Assembly: GCA_028753945.1 (NCBI GenBank)
Contig: JAPNXP010000001.1
Coordinates: 6,004,501 to 6,068,500 of the forward strand
Source: Hexactinellida sp. DTS-2022
Taxonomy: Eukaryota; Porifera; Hexactinellida
Length of the DNA stretch: 64,000 nt
Direction: 5' to 3'
Below the pieces are notes generated by a model. The model searched no databases, was not told the DNA's origin, and saw nothing but the letters and a program-made list of their open reading frames with translations. A program made the position numbers and the translations under genes. Positions 59,207 through 64,000 of the stretch are shown here, piece after piece; the stretch's first letter is position 1, and the number at the start of each line of letters is the position of its first letter.

Positions 59207-59455
59207 TATTTTGAGACGCGTGAGATTCTGAGACATTGTATTAGCAAACCATGGATGTGCTATGAGAAATTATACAGTGATATTTTGAGACACTATAAAA
59301 GGAATTTTTGGCTTAAATTTACTTTTTATTATGAATTTAATTCAAGAATGAGACTCGTGAGATTTTGAGACATTGTATTAGCAAACCATGGATGTGCTAT
59401 TAGAATTTATACAGTGATATTTTGAGACACTACTTTTAAAGGAATTTTGGCTTAT
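59207..59455. repeat. TTTTGAGAC dispersed element, copy 2, internally duplicated
   Basis: Two direct ~128-bp units (GTGAGATTxTGAGACATTG, CATGGATGTGCTAT, ACAGTGATATTTTGAGACAC). Inverted relative of 46853-47066. Confidence 0.75.
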
Positions 59456-59642
59456 TTTACTTTTTATTATGAATTTAAGAATATACTATGATTTTTACAT
59501 CATAATATACATAAACCCTATACTATTATCAAATTAATTAACTATATAAGAAACTTAATATATTAATTAATTAATTGTCTTATTCATTTACAACAAACAA
59601 ACAATCAAATCCTTTCTTATTTTGAAATGAATCCAAATGAAT

Positions 59643-62600
59643 ATGACGAAATCATTCACTTTATTCGCGAAGAAATATCCTGAAGCATCTCAAGCTTCAC
59701 GTCAGACAAAATGGAACTACAAAAGAAGATTGTCTTCCTATTTTATTGTCGACACCAACAGACTTTTAAGGTAATATTGACTTCCTTATTCCCCTAGACC
59801 ATTAAAAATATCCCATGGTTTAATTGAATTCTCCCTTTATGAGAGTAAAACTGGAAGGCACAGAGACAGATTTGGCAGTTCCATTGCAGTCTGAGTTGGA
59901 CAACGTCTATGAGAAGTTCCATGACGAAGTCGGTCATCCCGGAATAAACACGACCCTACATTCAGTTCAGCAAAGATACACATGGGCAGGCGTTTCCCAA
60001 GACGTTAAAGAATATGTGAGTTTAATTATTCGGTATACTTTCCTAGGTAGCACGTGGTTCAGTCATTGGCCGGACACTTCTGTAATTTGTTCATAACTTG
60101 TAAGATTTACCTACCAATTTCGTTTCAATTGAACATTCTTATTTTTATTTTCCAATTGGGCTATTTTAAGGTTCCAGTATACTTCCCAACACTTTTTCTA
60201 CAGTTTTTTGCAGATTTGAAAGATCTTTTTTGTTTTAGATTCCCAGCGGCGAGATATATGCAAAAATTCAATAATATTCGACCTAGGTAACACTGAGAAA
60301 ATTTTAAATTTTATAAAAACACACTTTTGGGATACACAAGTTTTTTCCTCTTAATGATTAAGACTTGTTTCCTGTTTTATTACATAGAGAAGCTTCTAAT
60401 CTATCATATGAATGTACAACTTCTTTTGATTACTTATGAGTCCAATTTTTCATCAATAACAGTGGACATCACTTTTTATGATTAAGAAATCTAATAAAAT
60501 TAGAAAGAAATGTTACATTAGTAATCCTCTTCAAAACAGGTTAAAGGTACGCAGGGTAAAATGAATTAAATCAAAGGACAAAATCAATTAGGAAAAATCA
60601 AAGCAATTAAAATCAAATTAAAGAATCGATTCAAATATTCTGCGTACCATTAACCTTTTCGGCGTACCATTAACCTGTTTGGTGTACCATTAACCTCTTC
60701 GGCGTACCATTAACCTGTTTGGCGTACCATTAACCTGTTTGGCGTAGCATTAACCTCTTCGGATTAACTTTTTCGGCATACCATTAACCTCTTCGGCGTA
60801 CAATTAACCTCTTCGGCGTACCATAACCAGTTTGGCGTACCATTAACCTCTTCGGATTAACTTTTTCGGCGTACCATTAACCTCTTTGGTGTACCATTAA
60901 CCTCTTCGGCGTACAATTAACCTCTTTGGTGTACCATTAACCTCTTCGGTGTACCATTAACCTGTTTGGCGTACCATTAACCTGTTGGCGTACCATTAAC
61001 CTCTTCGGCGTACCATTAACTTTTTCAGTGTACCATCTTTGGTATACCATTAACCTGTTTCGCGTACCATTAACCTGTTTGGCGTACCATTAACTTTTTC
61101 AGTGTACCATCTTTGGTATATCATTAACTTCTTTGGTGTACCATTAACCTGTTTGGCGTACCATTAACCTCTTCGGTGTACCATTAACCTCTTTAGCGTA
61201 CCATTAACCTGTTTGACGTACCATTAACTTTTTCAGTGTACCATCTTTTGTATATCATTAACTTCTTTGGTGTACCATTAACCTGTTTGGCGTACCATTA
61301 ACCTCTTCGGTGTATCATTAACCTCTTTAGCGTACCATTAACCTGTTGGCGTACCATTAACCTCTTTGGCGTGCCATTAACCTCTTTGGCGTACCATTAA
61401 CTTTTTCAGTGTACCATCTTTTGTATATCATTAACTTCTTTGGTGTACCATTAACCTGTTTGACGTACCATTAACCTCTTCGGTGTACCATTAACCTCTT
61501 TAGCGTACCATTAACCTGTTGGCGTACCATTAACCTCTTTGGCGTACCATTAACCTCTTTGGCGTACCATTAACTTTTTCAGTGTACCATCTTTTGTATA
61601 TCATTAACTTCTTTGGTGTACCATTAACCTGTTTGACGTACCATTAACCTCTTCGGTGTACCATTAACCTCTTTAGCGTACCATTAACCTGTTGGCGTAC
61701 CATTAACCTCTTTGGCGTACCATTAACCTTTTCGGCGTACCATTAACCTGTTGGCGTACCTTAACCTGTTCAATTTGACATTAACTTGTTCAGTGTAATA
61801 TTAACTAAGCATTCAGTGTAGCATTAACATCCTTGAGTTTTAATATTTGAGACTACTTATTTTTGCATAATTCTTAATTTAACTAGTCCATTCAAATTCT
61901 TGTGCGTACACTTAACCTGTTCTGTCGTGGTTTACAGTAGAAATCTCTACATTCAAATGATAGAACTCGTTGAGAGCTGTCCAAAACCGTTGAGATTTTG
62001 TTTCTAGGTTGTATATGAGCCAAAATGGGTCTCCCAAATCGACAAAAGTTGCGACTGGAGATGGCGGGGTCAGAAATAAATGACCCCCTACAGGAGTGGC
62101 TTAGGTGGAGGTCACAAAAAAGTTGGTATTATTAAAAGTTTTCAATATTTCTATACAAAATTTGGAATAGAGATGCGGCATAGGCTGTTCTATCCATAAA
62201 TGATATAAAACCTATAAGTGGCAAAGTACCCGAAATTGGTAAATTTAGAAGGATACTGGAACCTTAATTTTGAATCCTTCTAAATTCAAGGGTATGATGC
62301 ATTATAACTTAGTGTATACTAAGCCACCAAAACTATTTGAACAGAATTTTTATTCCTGTTAATTACAATATACTTCTCGTTTGCGTAATAAAGCCTACTG
62401 AATTAAACTACTCTCAAATGACTTTATCTTGTAATATATTTCTTAATATCATAACATTATGATTTTAAGTCATGTTTATCCAATAACCATGAAGTGGCAT
62501 CTGTGTCTCTGTCACGTGCTACTTATGGGACAACTGACATAAAAGGAACTGTAGAAACTATTCACTTAGCTTTGTAACATAGTCGTATTAAATTATACAC

Positions 62601-64000
62601 TAGTAATGGCTTTCTTATACTATCAAGGTAAAGACTTGTCATATTTGTCAGATGACAGCGGCCTTGCCACCTCAACCGCAAAATAAACTCCAACCAATAC
62701 CACCTCCGTCTAAAACGTGGAGACATATAGGAATGGACCTGATATGCGACCTCCCTGAGAGTGAAGACGGCTATAAACACATTCTAATCACTGTATGCTA
62801 CCTGAGCAAATATGTTGCAGTACGCCCTCTCAAGACTAAGACTTCACAAGAAATTATCCAGAATCTGAAGGACATCTATCTCGATATGGGATTACCTGAT
62901 ATTATCCAGCAGTGCTCGACAAATTAGGTGGTTTGGTGGCGCTAGCCACCAAAAATCTTATTTAAGCCACCAAATTTTGCCTTTGGTGGCTTAACTAATC
63001 TACCATATATTATGGATTATTTGTCTTTATGTAGATTATAGTTTTCGTTGCATCATTTGTTATTAACATTAGTGTTGTTTTACGGCATCTTTACTTTGTT
63101 AGGTTATCAGTGGTTTGTTAAACCGGCCGTTGTTTATTCTTTAGCCACCAGAAAAGAAGGTGGTGGCTTAATTAGCCACCATCAAAATTTCTTTTTGTCG
63201 AGCACTGTTATCCAGCACGACCAGGGGAAAGAGTTCACAAGCAGTGTGAGTAATATATTGTAATACTGTTTGCTAGATTGTGTTATCTAATTTTAGACAC
63301 TAACATTAGAGTATTGTTATTTGTATTTATTAATTATATTTAACAGATATTTAAGGAATTCAATCAGAAATTGGCTATAGACAATCGGAGCACTCGTGCT
63401 TACCACCCGATGGCTAACGGCTTAGTCGAAGCGCACAACAAGATTCTGAAACAGTTAGTATTTTCTAATATAAAATTTAGGACACATTTACGAATTATCC
63501 ATATAGAAAACTGATTAAAATGAGAGTCAGATAGGGGATCATTGGTCCAAACTCCTGAAACAGGCTGTGCTTGCAATGAACTCCTGCAAGAAAAGATCCC
63601 TAGGACAAACTCCCTTCAAGGTTATGTGGGGAAGAGAGTCCCGGCATCAAGATCTCTTGTCCACCATTAACGACCTGCATACCAACGATGAGGAAGACTT
63701 TGATTTGGAAGAATCGATTTTCTCTGAAGTCACAGATCCACTAGAATCTAGTGGATCTGTGACTTCAGAGAAAATCGAAATCGACTAGATGATATCAAAG
63801 AAATAAACGACATATTTTCCCCACCTCCTCATAATCCCCTCGAAGCAGTTAGCAACATCGATGAATCTCGAACTTCTACACAGCAATCAGCTATGGACTG
63901 CATCAATTTTGAACAACTCAAGCAGAAGATACAATATGATAAGAAAGTTAACACTAATCGGTTAGTTGAACTGATGACGATATTTAATTCATACATAACA
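59643..64000 (+). CDS. Intron-containing integrase-like gene (Ginger/GIN type), runs off the window
   Basis: Inferred exons: 59643-59770, 59844-60015, 62628-63245, 63347-63457 and 63531 to beyond 64000. All borders are GT..AG and junctions keep frame. Exon 1 has NYKRRLSSYFIVDTNRLL. Exon 2 gives the zinc-binding HDEVGHPGINTTL. Exon 3 starts VKTCHICQ, completing HHCC, then GMDLICDLPESEDGYKHILI (first Asp) and, after a MITE, HDQGKEFTSS (second Asp). Exon 4 has YHPMANGLVEAHNKILKQ (Glu). With 35 residues between, this is DD35E. Exon 5 has DHWSKLLKQAVLAMN and TPFKVMWGRES. The introns argue against a plain LTR polyprotein. A Ginger-type DNA transposon or a domesticated integrase fits better. It is disrupted by the MITE at 62910 and the palindrome at 63714. 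An open frame continues after 63790 (FEQLKQKIQYDKK). Confidence 0.75.
60016..60534 (+). other. Start of the 2.6-kb intron
   Basis: Begins GTGAGT. No gene is seen; a poly-pyrimidine-rich stretch lies at 60110-60240. Confidence 0.6.
60535..61921 (-). mobile_element. TIR element with minisatellite interior, copy 2
   Basis: Inverted relative to 976-7634. Ends AACAGGTTAAAGGTACGC (60535) and GCGTACACTTAACCTGTT (61904-61921). Subterminal blocks match copy 1 on both sides. The interior is ~1.1 kb of CTCTTCGGCGTACCATTAAC-type units, with a local ~205-bp higher-order pattern (GTACCATCTTTTGTATATC marker) at 61200-61690. It lacks the embedded GGCGCCGAAA elements. It lies within an intron. Confidence 0.85.
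61922..62627 (+). other. End of the 2.6-kb intron
   Basis: A/T-rich, ending TATCAAG before exon 3. No gene is seen. Bases 61922-61945 still match the outer flank of copy 1 (954-975). Confidence 0.6.
62910..63207. mobile_element. hAT MITE (CAGTGCTCGACAAA ends) inside the integrase core
   Basis: 298 bp. TIR CAGTGCTCGACAAA and inverse. The 8-bp TSD TTATCCAG lies at 62902-62909 and 63208-63215. The interior has GGTGGCTTA/TTAAGCCACC repeats. Without it the reading is GLPDIIQHDQGKEF, so the gene was intact here before insertion. Confidence 0.95.
63714..63778. repeat. 65-bp perfect palindrome in coding exon
   Basis: Arms 63714-63745 and 63747-63778 are exact inverse copies around one A at 63746. 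The second arm shifts the frame and brings a stop at 63786-63788, while another frame continues open beyond. Confidence 0.95.

Noticed and set aside
1..64000. tRNA or rRNA genes
   Set aside because: I looked for tRNA-like boxes and rRNA-like conserved stretches by eye and found none; a tRNA scan could still reveal one.

Overview
This window looks like intergenic and intronic DNA from an AT-rich invertebrate animal genome. Coding remnants are split by short GT-AG introns, there are no prokaryotic operons, and nearly all recognisable protein sequence belongs to animal-type transposons (P/THAP, Transib, MULE, piggyBac, hAT, Ty3/gypsy). I cannot name the species. An early-branching metazoan is plausible but unproven.

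Layout. 0-10.8 kb: a satellite cluster. A 6.7-kb element with terminal inverted repeats (TIRs) has an interior made of a ~20-bp minisatellite copied from its own TIR. It is flanked by arrays of a second satellite (the GGAATAAGACCG type), a hAT element, a CATACCTGCC element and a foldback. 10.8-21.9 kb: one P-type (THAP) transposon split by a MULE (FLYWCH-MULE-RING) and by a second P-type transposon, each with its own target-site duplication (TSD). 22-25.1 kb: a broken multi-exon gene resembling HMGXB3/KDZ-transposon cysteine-cluster proteins. 25.5-30.6 kb: Transib-type elements ending in CACAGTG, one with a broken Transib/RAG1-like transposase. 33-35.8 kb: a broken piggyBac transposase. 40-40.7 kb: a Ulp1 protease-PHD remnant. 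40.7-45.9 kb: a hAT fragment and a decayed Ty3/gypsy element on the minus strand. 48.3-56.6 kb: a Transib-ended element inflated to 8.3 kb by nested hAT, P and small elements. 57.3-58.8 kb: another Transib-type element. 59.6-64 kb: an intron-containing integrase gene whose large intron holds a second, inverted copy of the minisatellite element.

The most informative result is the nesting. Exact TSDs let the order of insertion be read directly: 7 bp for the P elements, 5 bp for Transib, 8 bp for hAT, TTAA, TA, 6 bp for CATACC elements. Removing the inserts brings the two P elements in the 10.8-21.9 kb and 52-56.4 kb intervals to almost equal sizes (about 3.94 and 3.89 kb). Almost every transposase gene is a pseudogene. 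The integrase gene at the right edge keeps its catalytic DD35E residues across spliced exons but has been hit by a hAT MITE and an inverted duplication.
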